Notes under the pieces: model-generated
Databases searched by the model: none
The model's input: the letters and a program-made list of their open reading frames with translations, nothing else
What the model was told of the DNA's origin: nothing
Assembly (NCBI GenBank): GCA_030374765.1
Contig: JARGXX010000068.1
Span: forward strand, 4,588,001-4,652,000
Direction: 5' to 3'
Source of the DNA: Agarophyton chilense
Lineage: Eukaryota > Rhodophyta > Florideophyceae > Gracilariales > Gracilariaceae
Length of the DNA stretch: 64,000 bases
Position numbers and translations under genes: made by a program
In this document: positions 52,091-62,219 of the stretch, piece by piece
Numbering within the stretch: the stretch's first letter is position 1
Layout: each line of letters starts with the position of its first letter

Positions 52091-53947
52091 CTACGGAAAG
52101 CCCGAGGAGGGACCCGCCCCACCGTTGAGATTCTGACCCTGATGGTACTCCGAGGCGAAAGCCAACATCTGGCTCACATCCGTCATACCAGGGGGAATCG
52201 GAATGCCCGCGTTCACGAGGCCTTGTCGCACACTATCCGCTTGCGGAGTGGAAACCGGCGCCTGCGCAAGGGTGTTTACGCCCCACCCGGGGGGAGCAGA
52301 TGGACCGCCACCGGATGCATTCGCCGCCGCAGCTGAGGTCGTTCCCACTGGTTGGAAGGGTGCAGATGGCTCCACAGGGAGTACTCCACTAGGAGCTGGC
52401 ATGTCGTTATCCAACGCTGGATCGTCCAGGTCTACAGGAGGCTCGTACTCGTAATCGTCGGTATAAATGAACCCCGTCGGGTGTCCCACCGGCATCGGTC
52501 GAGGCGAGTCAATCAGCGCCCGTGCTTGCGCCGCGTTGATGCGAACCCCTTCGAAGGGATTGTAATAGACCCAGTTACCGGAGCCCGGATCGTACCGGCC
52601 AGGAGACTTGTCTCGCGCGGATCCTTCCCCTGCGGGCTGATTTTCCACTGGAACTCGATCCCATTGGGTGTTGTCGATCACGTCCAAGATTGGATACAGG
52701 TCCTGCACGCTGCTGGCCGAACCCAACGCTGGGACAAGGTCGATCTGACGCATGATGGTCCGTAGCATCGGAGGAATATACCAGATACGGAAATGGTCAT
52801 GAGCATCCCAGAGGAGGTGCGCCGCTACGCGGGCTGCCCACTCGGCTGCAACGAGGGCCCAGTATCCCGAGTTCGGGTCGTGCATCAAACGAGACCCGAT
52901 ATAGTAGATGCATGGGGGCAGTTCAGCAAAGCACCCTCGGGGGACCTCGACCTTACTCCACCAAGCTGGAAGGGGCACGAATCGCCCAACCTTCGCCGTG
53001 TTACGGATACGCTCCAGTTCCACGTGAGGATACGGGACAAGGAACCCGAAACGGGAGCGGGAGCGGCGCTCGAAGCGCACGCGCCGATCGAACCCATACT
53101 GGGTAATCTGCCGTTGAAGGTACCTGAATTCAGCCCGAAGGATGGGACGACTCCATTGGAGCATATCTTCTCGGAGAGGAAAACCCGGTCCGCGGAACTC
53201 GGCTTCGGGAAAGGCTGCCAGGTTATCCCCGTAGGAGACCTCACCGTACGTGCGGTAATAGGCGACATCGAACCCGTACTCCGGGGGAACCAGATGGTCA
53301 AAGCGTGACCTCTCCAATCGCTGGTAGGCCAGAGCCGCCATCGCTGCGCGGGCCTTGTCCAGGGACTCCCCGCGACCGCGGTATAGATACTGAGGCTCTA
53401 TGGCTACCCACGCCCTCCAATCGGGAGAAAGTACAACCTCAACAGGTAGGCCACCCGGCAATAAGCCGTCCTCCACGTAGGAGTCGATGAGCTCATAGTC
53501 GCGAACCGCTGTCGGATGGAACCACGGAGCGCGGGAATATATCACCGGATCGGTAAGGGGACACCACCTTCGAAAGGATTCGTTTGAGATCCAACCTCTG
53601 GAGTTTGCTACCAAGGGCATCGCATGAGCGGAGTTCCACGCCACCGCGTTAATGTCCAAATCCTCCTGAGGATGTCGGTTGCTCGCCAAGGCGGAAGGTT
53701 CGGTACCTGACGGAGCCGCATCCAAACCGGAGAAATATCCACCCTGCTGGGGAGCTTCGTTGTCCGCCGGCGCGGAGGCCGAAGGCTCCAAGAGTGGGTT
53801 GATGACGTATGGGTTCATTCCCTTGAGAGGGCTGGTTGAGACCGCTGTTGCGAGAAGTTGCTTATCGCCGAAAGTCGGAGGAGTAGAAGAAAGTTGTACC
53901 GATGTGCCGGTTTTGTGGCGATCCTCAGAAGTGATGAAGGACTTCAT
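52091..53947 (-). CDS. Long antisense ORF in gypsy element B, unknown function
   Basis: Counterpart of the antisense frame in A, again 618 codons from the first ATG (53,947) and open along its full length. About 41 of 631 positions differ between the copies, roughly 6.5%, against about 2.3% in pol. The core from about residue 115 to 480 differs less than the Pro/Ser-rich ends. No domain is recognised. The start again lies about 80 bp inside the right LTR. Confidence 0.7.
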   Translation of the reverse strand: MKSFITSEDRHKTGTSVQLSSTPPTFGDKQLLATAVSTSPLKGMNPYVINPLLEPSASAPADNEAPQQGGYFSGLDAAPSGTEPSALASNRHPQEDLDINAVAWNSAHAMPLVANSRGWISNESFRRWCPLTDPVIYSRAPWFHPTAVRDYELIDSYVEDGLLPGGLPVEVVLSPDWRAWVAIEPQYLYRGRGESLDKARAAMAALAYQRLERSRFDHLVPPEYGFDVAYYRTYGEVSYGDNLAAFPEAEFRGPGFPLREDMLQWSRPILRAEFRYLQRQITQYGFDRRVRFERRSRSRFGFLVPYPHVELERIRNTAKVGRFVPLPAWWSKVEVPRGCFAELPPCIYYIGSRLMHDPNSGYWALVAAEWAARVAAHLLWDAHDHFRIWYIPPMLRTIMRQIDLVPALGSASSVQDLYPILDVIDNTQWDRVPVENQPAGEGSARDKSPGRYDPGSGNWVYYNPFEGVRINAAQARALIDSPRPMPVGHPTGFIYTDDYEYEPPVDLDDPALDNDMPAPSGVLPVEPSAPFQPVGTTSAAAANASGGGPSAPPGWGVNTLAQAPVSTPQADSVRQGLVNAGIPIPPGMTDVSQMLAFASEYHQGQNLNGGAGPSSGFP

Positions 53948-54028
53948 TGGGAGAGAAGTATGTATAGTGACCGGAAAGTTAGACACCCGCGGCTCGGAAT
54001 GTTCTTCCTCGTCTTAAGGAGGGGGAGA

Positions 54029-54942
54029 TGTAGAGCAACGCCCAGTTAGGGGATACTTGAAGATGCAACTCATAGAATGAGGATTGAACCCTCCGAGGGT
54101 TATGATTATGATCCCCTCTAAGGTGTGCTGAGGTGGCACTGTTTTCTGGTTATATTTCGGCTATAAGGGAAAATTCGGATGGCCCATGGTTGGATTGGCC
54201 CCGTGATACACGTGGCTTAATTTTGGCACCGATTTTCGGATATTTGTAGAACGTTGGACTTTTGGGCCCTGACAGTTGGATCTCCACGTGTATGGCCCTG
54301 AGCAGGTGTGCACTACTGTAGAGTTTAGTTAGTGGGCCCTACTTAGGGAGATGAGATCTGACAGTCCGAAGCTCAAAGTAAATGGTAACCAAGGTTGGTC
54401 TTCGATACCTTTAGAGGTTCTTCGTCGCCATCGTTTCGGCCTTACAACTCGGAACGGGCTCTGGTTAGCAACGCCTGCGTAGGGACACGACTCCACTTGG
54501 AGAGTGCCCACGTTTGGGTTCCGTGCAACCATCCCCTTGGGACCGCTCAGACGACCTGCGTGCACGATACCCCGTGGGGGTTCTGCTTACTTGTTGCGTG
54601 CTTTTTGTGTTTCCTTTCGAGGACAGGTTTTCGCCCCTGTATTGGGTTTCTTTTGTTGTTTCGCCCCTTTTCTGGTTCTTGGGTCCGGTGCCTGTTAGTG
54701 CCCGACCCTCGCCCCGTTTTTCCTCTTCGCCGGATTTTCCCCCATTCTTTGGGATAACCATACCCATTTCCGACCCAACGGTTTCTACCCCTCACCTCCG
54801 TCGGTACTGCCGGAATCCCCCGTGGGAGCTACACCCCGCACTACGGGTGGAACGGAGGGCTCTGTCTCTGAGTCTGCCTCTCCGAGGGAGCAAGGCTTCG
54901 AACACCTTGAGAGCACTTCCCGTCGCCGGGTTTTGCTCCACA
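54029..54942 (+). repeat. Right LTR of element B
   Basis: 914 bp, preceded by the polypurine tract AAGGAGGGGGAGA (54,016-54,028). What follows (54,943-55,009) is unrelated to the sequence before the left LTR. Confidence 0.92.
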
Positions 54943-55014
54943 GTGCTGGCGTCAGAAAGAAGAACAATACTATTTTTTAGGACGTTGGCGATATATACAT
55001 CCAGTTTTTAAATC

Positions 55015-55901
55015 TGTAGGACAATGCTTGGAGCGGAGACCTTACAGAGATGTTCGGGATCTTCCTCTCTTGAGAGACACGCCTCAGGCGGAGGAGATGC
55101 GTCCCAGTGGAGCACAGAAACAGAGCCACTCTGGAAAGGCACGACTAATTCGGGTGTAAGACCGAGGCCAATCCGGCGGGATACACCTAGAGTGTTTAGG
55201 TGAGCACGGCACAGTCCGGGGTGTGACCAATCCTAGGCGGAGCGGTACCACGGCGATTGTCGGAAGAGCAGCGAGGAAACACTCGTATGAGGTGGACGAG
55301 CGAGGTGAGTGAGGCGGCCACTCACGAGAGCCAAAAAGGAGAACAAGAGGAAACGGGGGCGAAACCCTATACAGGGGCGAGACTACGAAAAGTGTCGGAG
55401 ATTAAATATGAACCCATGGTGGTGGTAGCACTCTTGTCGACAGAGGGCTGGATGAACTAACGTGCAACGAGCGCTCACGCAGTATGCTGTGAAGACGCGC
55501 CGAAGGCGAAAAGTTCAGAGCCAAGACTCCCTCCTTGGGATCTCCCAAGAGGTTGTTTACTGGGGAGCAGTGCTCAACCTCCTAAGTAGCGTGGCGCGCG
55601 GCCCCTGACAGTGGGCGCGTGCCCGAAAAATAGACACTACATAGCGATAGCGTAGCTAAATAAATACTAAATAATACTAAATAATACTAACCAATAGGTA
55701 GAATCCGGGCCACGTGTGGCACGCCTCGCACTCGAGCGTCGGCATCCGTGCAGTCCACGTGTTCCACCAGTGTGCATTTCCGGTCCTAACCGGCCATCGG
55801 CACGCAATAGCGGTATAGCTTGTCATAGATCAAGCTAGTCCTCCAGCGAGCGAAATCTCTAAGTCCTGGGAAGAAACCCCCTTGAAGGGCATTGTACTTC
55901 A
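55015..55901 (-). repeat. Solo LTR of the second family, copy 2, with target duplication
   Basis: 887 bp, reverse complement of 4,356-5,242. On the + strand it starts TGTAGGACAATGC and ends GTACTTCA, and the 5-bp direct repeat AAATC flanks it (55,010-55,014 and 55,902-55,906). An intact target duplication around a lone LTR shows that the element inserted here and then lost its inside by recombination between its two LTRs. Confidence 0.88.
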
Positions 55902-56169
55902 AAATCGTGGTATAGGCCTTTACACATTTTTTTTATTACATCACACCCTTTATACCTTCACCTCTGCCTGCCACATATATATTGGTCATTATATCATTCA
56001 CACTCCCTACCCATTACACTCATTCTTTCTGTCGTCATCCATTAACTTCTTTTATTTTCCCTATCCTGGGCTTGTACTCTCGAGAGCACATCTATTACTT
56101 GTGTCTCCTTGGGTTGTAGCCACCCGCGTTGTGTCTCCAAACTAAATTTGAACGGATATGACGTTTACA

Positions 56170-57859
56170 CCTTCCATCACACTTGTTAAATACATTTCTT
56201 AGATAATTCTGTAAACAAGTACTGGGTGGGTGCCATCTTTGGGAGTGACGCTATAAGCCAGACTTTACAGTAAGGGAAAGACTAGCAGTGCGCTATAATG
56301 TGCAATATATCTATATTATAGAGTTTTCGTCGCTTGTGGCATCACTACCAGTGTGCTTCACCTATATTTCGGAGCTAAAATTTTGCCTCCAGCTCTATAT
56401 CGATCTCAATCTCGCAGCAATACAGAGCTGGGTATAGAACGCGACCCCTCTCCAAATCATGTCAAATTAAGACTGCTGAGGCCAATGAGATCTCATACGC
56501 TATATCTGCGACATAGGATCTTTTTCCAACTTCTTCCACGCCTTGGCGCGCAAACTTTTGGCGCCGGCGCTTTCTTCAAGATGTCCCCCACCACCCACGA
56601 CAAAGACGTGAAACAATGCCTAATACACCACCCCCCAGGGTTCTCAGACCTCCATCATCATCGTCGCCTTTGCAGGCTCAATTTCCAAATTCATAACGGT
56701 ATTTGCCAATACAAACGCAGAATGCCTCACAGCCACTACAAGAGCCAGAAATGGCTGCCCCGATTTTTGTAGTTTCTATAAGAGCGCTTGAATTCCAATT
56801 CTTTCTTTAATCATCAACTGGACTAAAGGAAAGAGAAATATACCAGATTTCTCCGCCTACGACTTCTCCGAAAAGCACACTAGTACCAGTTTCTACGAAA
56901 TCCACATCTGCAAATGAAGCCGTTAACGTACAAACGTCACCCGTTCCTTGTGATTCAATTTCTAACGCCGATGAACTAACCACTTCTTATTCATCACCAC
57001 AGCACGCCCTACAGATTGAAGAAAATCACACACCCACGTCAAAGAAAAAGCCGCAGGGCAGAGGTCCCTCATTTACGGATGACGAAGTTTTTTTCTTGGC
57101 CAAAGTGTGGATCGAACAATCTGGAAAGGGCTGTATTCAACACGAAAGAACACTTTGGGCGGTGTGGAGAGAACATGTCAAGAAAAGTACAAAATGATAC
57201 GTTCTTCGGCTTCATTACGCAGCACATGGCAACGAGTAGCACGGGAAACTCAGAATTTTATCGCAGCAAAACGAAAAGTGCGAGCACTACATATATCAAG
57301 TATTAATGATGAAATGATTTAGCATCTTGCACAAGAGCATTATCTAGTGCGAGCAGGGAAAAAGAGGAGAGATGTAACCACTAATTACGCACCACCATTC
57401 AGATGGCTGTCAACAGCGGAGTATTTGTCAATGCAAGACAAGTTTTGTGATGATATTAAGAACAAAACGTAAAACACTCACGACCACATGAAACGTATGA
57501 CACAAGCATATGAGTTTTTGAAGCAAAAGGGAGCTATTGGGGAGGAAGGTGGGCCAGGTGAAAGCAGAAGCGTTGGATGTGCCGAGGGTGTTGGGCAAAG
57601 AAAGGATTCGGACTCTGCGGTAAATAAAACTGTGACAGCATCTACTAATGAGGAAGATATTCGGCCATTGGGTATAAAGAGGAGAAAGTTGGAAGAAAGA
57701 ATGGCGATAGATGCAGTGGACGTGAGTGAGAGCCTAAGAGGAATTCGTGAGGGTATTACGGAGGGCAACAGGCTAATAAAGGAGGCACAAAAAGCACAGA
57801 GAGATGATCGAAAGGACGCAAGAGATAATAAGCTCCTTAAGCTGCTGGAACCAAATTAA
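56170..57859 (+). mobile_element. PIF/Harbinger-type ORF1 repeat, copy 2
   Basis: Same repeat as 42,002-43,148 but running on to the end of ORF1. From ATG at 56,616 come a Pro/Ser-rich start, then the Myb/trihelix-like segment PSFTDDEVFFLAKVWIEQS...VWREHVKKSTK and, in the next frame, RSSASLRSTWQRVARETQNF, then HYLVRAGKKRR..FRWLSTAEYL. The last part (57,488-57,859) has a short RPLGIKRRKLEE block and a charged coiled-coil end, like the NAM-associated C-terminus of Harbinger ORF1 proteins. Stops and frame changes break it. The bases at 57,327-57,345 show the uninterrupted form of the site into which gypsy B inserted in copy 1. No transposase gene is directly adjacent. Confidence 0.7.
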
Positions 57860-59214
57860 TCGGAGTTTAAAGATATTGTGAGGAGTTTGATGGAACGCCG
57901 CAAAGCTGAGTAGAGGACAGAACGTGGTTCTTGACTTAGGTAGACAGTTAGAACAATTAAAAGGAACCCCTTGAAGTAGAATTAGCCAAGGAATGTCCTT
58001 CATCGTTTGCCTACCGCGATGGCTTGTACGCCAATTTGAGGGAGTGCGAATCACAATACGTTTTGTGAATATTCCATCATGATATTTGGCTTTGTGGCTT
58101 CCATTGCAGTGTTTCTTTCCCTGAATACCGAGAAGGCAGTTCCTTGCGGTCGCCTCGTGGTAGTGTGCTTTAGAAGAAACATCTTTTCTACACCACCGAG
58201 TCTTTATTCCATTGCTTCTTGATGCTCAACCACTGATGCTCCAAGTAGCACGTTCGTCACAAATAAAGTTCGGCGCTGTCCCCCACCGTATCTGGCACAC
58301 GAATGTTCTCTCACAATGAAATGCTTAGGTTTGTTGCTCATCGAGGGTTTGTAGTTGAAACGAAACCTTGAACTCAGTCGTGAATCTTTCTGTAGACCAA
58401 ACCTTGAACTCAATCATTTAGGAATCCTTCAATGAACCTTCAGGGGGTATTGCTCATCATGGCACGAAGGGTTTGGTTTGTCACTGTGTCTCATCTGAAA
58501 AAAGGATCTCGGAAGCCAGGAAAATCGAGCAATAATCTATAACGGTGCTTTTCCTACCTTGTCCATCAGCAGAAACGCTTCGTGCAACACAAGACCACGC
58601 CAGAATGCGGCTTTCCTCCAGGTACAGATAATCATTTTCACCAGAAGCAACCACGTAACAAGGCCACTCACCTGTAACATATCTCTCATGAGCTCATGCA
58701 TCTCAACCTAAAATGCTATTTATGCGGACGCACGCCGAAGGGAGACGAGCCCGGTTGATTCTCCGGGCCGCTGCACGTTGCACACGATGTGGGACAGCCA
58801 CAAAGCGCTGGTACTCGCCGTGCATCACCAGCTACAGTCGGTCGGTGGCGTGGGGAACACAGCGCTGCGACAGCTGGCGCAGACGCAGCAGCTGCTGCTC
58901 GGGCAGCGGGCGCGCCAGCTCATTCTCCGCGCAGACGGCGGACGGCGCTGGCGCCACCTTGAGCTACGTCTTGAAGGAGCGAGCAACGCTCATCTTGGCC
59001 GACGAGTCCAGCCCCGTGTACAGGCAGCGCACGGTGGTCATGGTGCGCGGCTTGGACGGCTCGCTCCCAGCTGAGGACAAGGACGACAGCTCGGAAAAAC
59101 GCTCGGTGCGCGTCGATGGCTTCGTGCGCGATCAGCGGCGGCAGGGAGGGTCGGTGGAAGAGGCGTCCTCGTCGTTGATGGTCTGCATTCGGACGCGCAC
59201 GCGGCTTGGGGAGG
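57860..59214. other. Region between Harbinger ORF1 copy and Tc1 element
   Basis: Up to about 58,700 nothing is recognised. From 58,710 to 59,214 the sequence becomes GC-rich and has open frames in several phases (58,713-59,231 and 58,778-59,074) with coding-like composition, e.g. ILADESSPVYRQRTVVMVRGLDG. It may be part of a decayed cellular gene: the GC-rich sequence resumes after the Tc1 insertion and leads into the sirtuin remnant. No family could be named. Confidence 0.4.
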
Positions 59215-59216
59215 TA

Positions 59217-60777
59217 CAGTCCTATTCATAAGTATACGCACACCCCCGAAACGTCGACCGAACCGTTTAAAAAGACAAAAGCACGTCTTTTGTGACGTAT
59301 GGTGGTGTATATTCTCTTTGTTAAATCACTAAAAGCTCGTTTCCTCTCACTGTATATCTATTTCCTGCAGCACATCGCATCAACTGTTTTCCACCTTCGT
59401 CATAAATAAAAGCACGATTTAATATTATACTTACTGTAGAACCTCTAGGCCGTATCAATACTTTGTTTTACGTCCATTAGCTCTCAAAACAGCCATGCAA
59501 CGCTCTGGAATGCCTCTGCTGAGCATGTAAAAAACTTGGAGGTCTATTTTCTCCCATTCTTTCAATAAAGCTTCTTTTAAAGCATTTTTCGACTAATATT
59601 GTCGATTATCTGCGTAAACCCTGTAAGCAAGAATACTCCATAGATTTTCAATAGGATTCAAGTCAGGAGAATGGGCCGGCCACTCCAAAAGCTCAATAGC
59701 TTCTTCATTAAACCACGCTTTAGAATACCTTGAAATGTGTATCGGTGCATTGTCTTGCTGAAATAAGAGCTCTTCTGAGTGATACATGTCAATAAATGGT
59801 ACCAAGTGTTCCTTTAACATCTTCACATATATCTCTGAGTTCATATTTCCTTCAATGAAAACCAAAGGCCCTTTACCAAACATAGAGAAGCAAGCCCATA
59901 TCATAACCGAAAAACCTCCATTTTTGCGCTTCGAAAAAATCTTTTCATCATGTCGTAGATCATGCCAGCAGTAGCTGCAGCCATCGGGACCACCACCATT
60001 AAAATTTTTTTCGTCGCTCCAAACAACCATATCCCACTCTTTAGCATAATATCGATTGTATTGCATGGCCCATTCCAAGCGAGCAATTCTGTGCGATTCA
60101 GTGATTAGTGGTGCTGATTTTTTCTTCTTATACTCAAACGTGTCCAGTCTATGGATTGCTCTTGTGACTGTTGAAATCGATACTTCAAGTTGCACGTCAT
60201 TTTCTAGACGTTTTCCCGAAGAACTTTGTTTTGACAGTGTTCTTTTTAGTTGTCTTTCATCGTGTTTGGATAATTTTCGTGGCCTCCCGGGTCTTTTCTT
60301 TTGAATATTAGATGCATTTCGTTTCAGATATCCGTGGATACTAGATTTGGATCTTCCCAGCTGGTTTGCAATTTTTTGCAATGACAAATTAGCGGTGTGA
60401 AGCGCTATAATTTGTGCTTTCTCTTCGCTGGTCAGTTCCTTGCCTTTAGGCATTTTTGTGACGGTATATGTTGTTCAGTGTGAACTGTAGAGCAACGTTC
60501 TCTTTTATTCTAACAAACTCATGAACATTTGTATTTCATTGAGCGCAGTACTAAGAAGTGCGCGCTTTTTTGTAATCGTGCGTATATTTTTGCACTACGT
60601 GTGAAATTGTATTTTGTGTAGTGCAAGAGATTTAATAGGAATATAACCAGTACAGAAGTACACATAGTGATACAACTTCCTACGGAAACTTGCTACATCG
60701 TCTATGTCTTTGAGAGTGTCTTGGAACCTTTACATATGTGCTAAACACGCCCGTGCGTATATTTTTGAATAGGACTG
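59217..60777 (-). mobile_element. Tc1-type DNA transposon, copy 2 (near complete)
   Basis: A 1.56-kb element flanked by TA (59,215-59,216 and 60,778-60,779). It has terminal inverted repeats starting CAGTCCTATTCA and running into TATACGCAC on both sides. A second copy of the TATACGCAC motif lies inside the right end (near 60,577), as in IR/DR-type Tc1 ends. It belongs to a different subfamily from copy 1; the end sequences are unrelated. It has inserted into GC-rich sequence, separating 58.7-59.2 kb from 60.8 kb. Confidence 0.9.
59455..60453 (-). pseudogene. Tc1-type transposase with one premature stop
   Basis: Starts MPKGKELTSEEK at 60,453. Two helix-turn-helix units (about residues 8-50 and 62-115) are joined by the RPGRPRKLS hinge. 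The catalytic core follows: WSDEKNF (first D), QQDNAPIH (second D) and SPDLNPIENLW (E at a spacing of 34). One TAG at 59,593-59,595 interrupts it after ADNRQY. Beyond it the same frame runs on for 45 codons to a normal end (...ANGRKTKY) at 59,455, so full length would be 332 codons plus the stop codon inside. No other damage is seen, which points to recent activity. Confidence 0.9.
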
Positions 60778-60779
60778 TA

Positions 60780-61109
60780 TCTTCGCCGAAAGCGTGGGCA
60801 GCTGCGCTCAAGTGGAAAGCCGTGGCCGCTTCCAGCCGCCGCCGTTAGATCCTGTCCCCCGCGAATAATCGAATTTTTCAGCGAGACACCAATTGCCTTC
60901 CCGCGAAAACCCGATTCTTTCAGCGATAGGGCGATCGGCCGAATAGCTCCGCTTACAGGAGGCGCCTTGGAGCCGCGCGACGCGTCGTCGTTTTCGAGCG
61001 CGTGTCACATACGCCCCGCCCCTACCCCTTGCTCTCCCAACACTGCGCCAGGGCGCTCCCGCCCCCTCCACCACCTCAGCCACCCTCGCGCACGCCCCAC
61101 GATGAGGAC
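60780..61109. other. GC-rich spacer before the sirtuin remnant
   Basis: About 330 bp. Short open frames on both strands, no recognisable domain. Probably the upstream region of the sirtuin-like gene, or part of the sequence split by the Tc1 element. Confidence 0.45.
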
Positions 61110-62205
61110 ATGTTTGTCGCCCGCTCTGCGCTGGACGCCTCCCTGCTCGCGGGCTGCTCCATGACGGACGCCGTACGCCAGCTGCTTTCCCCGCGGCCGC
61201 CCGCTAATCGCCCAGACCTAGCCGCGCGGCTACTGCACGTGCTGTTTGCCAACCAAGCGCTTTTCTCTGACTCGTTCGCCATCGCCAACCCAATCTGCAC
61301 CTCCTACCGTTACTGCCTGCGCCGCCACCTCCCCTCCCCCTCGCGCCCGCGCGCCTGCTCGCCGCGCTCAGCTCCCTGGCTGATGTTGCCGCCCTCATCC
61401 TGTCGGCGCGCAACATCGTTGCGCTTGTCGGCGCAGGCGTCTCAGTCGCGTCGTGTATTCTGGACTTTCGCTCCTCGAGCGGTATGTACGACGTTGTAAT
61501 GGAGCGCGTCGACCTTTGTGACCCGCAGCAGATCTTCTGTCTAGAAGAGTTCCGGGATGATCGTTCCATGTTCTTCGTGTCTGCCACATACGACATACTG
61601 CAGCCACCCGTGAAGCCTTCGTTCACTCACAGATTCATCGCTGACCTACAGCACAGCAACCAGTTGCTGCGCCTCTATCCGCAGAACATCGACGGTCAGG
61701 CGCGTGCCGCGGGCGTGTCAGGGGACCGTATAGTGTTGTGTCGCGTCTAATTTCTCACCGCCACGTGCATACGCACTGTGTGCGCCCGCCGCGTTCCCGA
61801 CTCCACCATTGTCTCGGACGTCCGTCGCTAATGTCCAGCTCTGCCCCGCCTGCCGCTGCGGTGTGCTTAAACCAGACATAGTCTTCTTTGGGGAGCGCTA
61901 GCCCGTTCTCGTCGCCAAGAGTATCACCATCAATTTTCCCCGAGCTGTATTGCTACTCGTGTCGGCACCCAGCTTATGCGTTGCACACGTGGTCTTTTTC
62001 AATTTCACTTTTCAACTGCCGATCCGGATTGCATCTTCATCAAGGGCTTTTTCGCACAGCATGAAGTAAACTATTCGGTGCTCTACGGCCACGCTTGGCT
62101 ACCAGCACATTAGGCGCAACCGATAGATCAAGAAGGCTTAGAGAATTACTGCACCGACATCATTATGGAGGCCTCTCTTTCTGCCATTTCCGAGTCTATC
62201 ATAGA
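61110..62205 (+). pseudogene. Decayed sirtuin (SIR2 family NAD-dependent deacylase)
   Basis: From an ATG at 61,110 an N-terminal extension runs to about 61,335. After a frame change the sirtuin core follows: IVALVGAGVSVASCILDFRSSSGMY (about 61,405-61,490), LRLYPQNIDGQARAAGV (near 61,670-61,720), a stop at VLCRV (61,748), the frame of the zinc region, and CGVLKPDIVFFGER (about 61,858-61,903), again followed by a stop. Key residues are lost: GIPDFR reads CILDFR, TQNID reads PQNID, and the catalytic histidine in VLCHG is Arg. Sirtuins remove acyl groups from lysines using NAD. The damage is spread over the whole length, so this is a true pseudogene of a cellular gene. The GC content is well above that of its neighbours. 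Confidence 0.75.
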
Positions 62206-62219
62206 ATGATTCTAAACTA

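Larger units (their letters stand above)
43149..54942 (+). mobile_element. Ty3/gypsy LTR retrotransposon copy B with chromodomain region and antisense ORF
   Basis: An 11.8-kb copy of the same family as A, in the same orientation, about 97-98% identical over pol. The LTRs are at 43,149-44,063 and 54,029-54,942 and differ at about 2.5% of sites by eye. The bases next to the LTRs do not match (TCTTG on the left, GTGCT on the right), so there is no target duplication. The left flank is a Harbinger ORF1 copy that does not continue on the right. The two ends therefore seem to come from different insertions, probably joined by recombination within the element. The order of parts is as in A. It looks near whole, with perhaps three or four breaks. 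A triplicated 50-bp unit distinguishes it from A. Confidence 0.92.

Noticed and set aside
58713-59231. GC-rich open frames as a named gene
   Set aside because: The protein-like stretches change frame and match no family I can recognise; kept as a possible remnant only.
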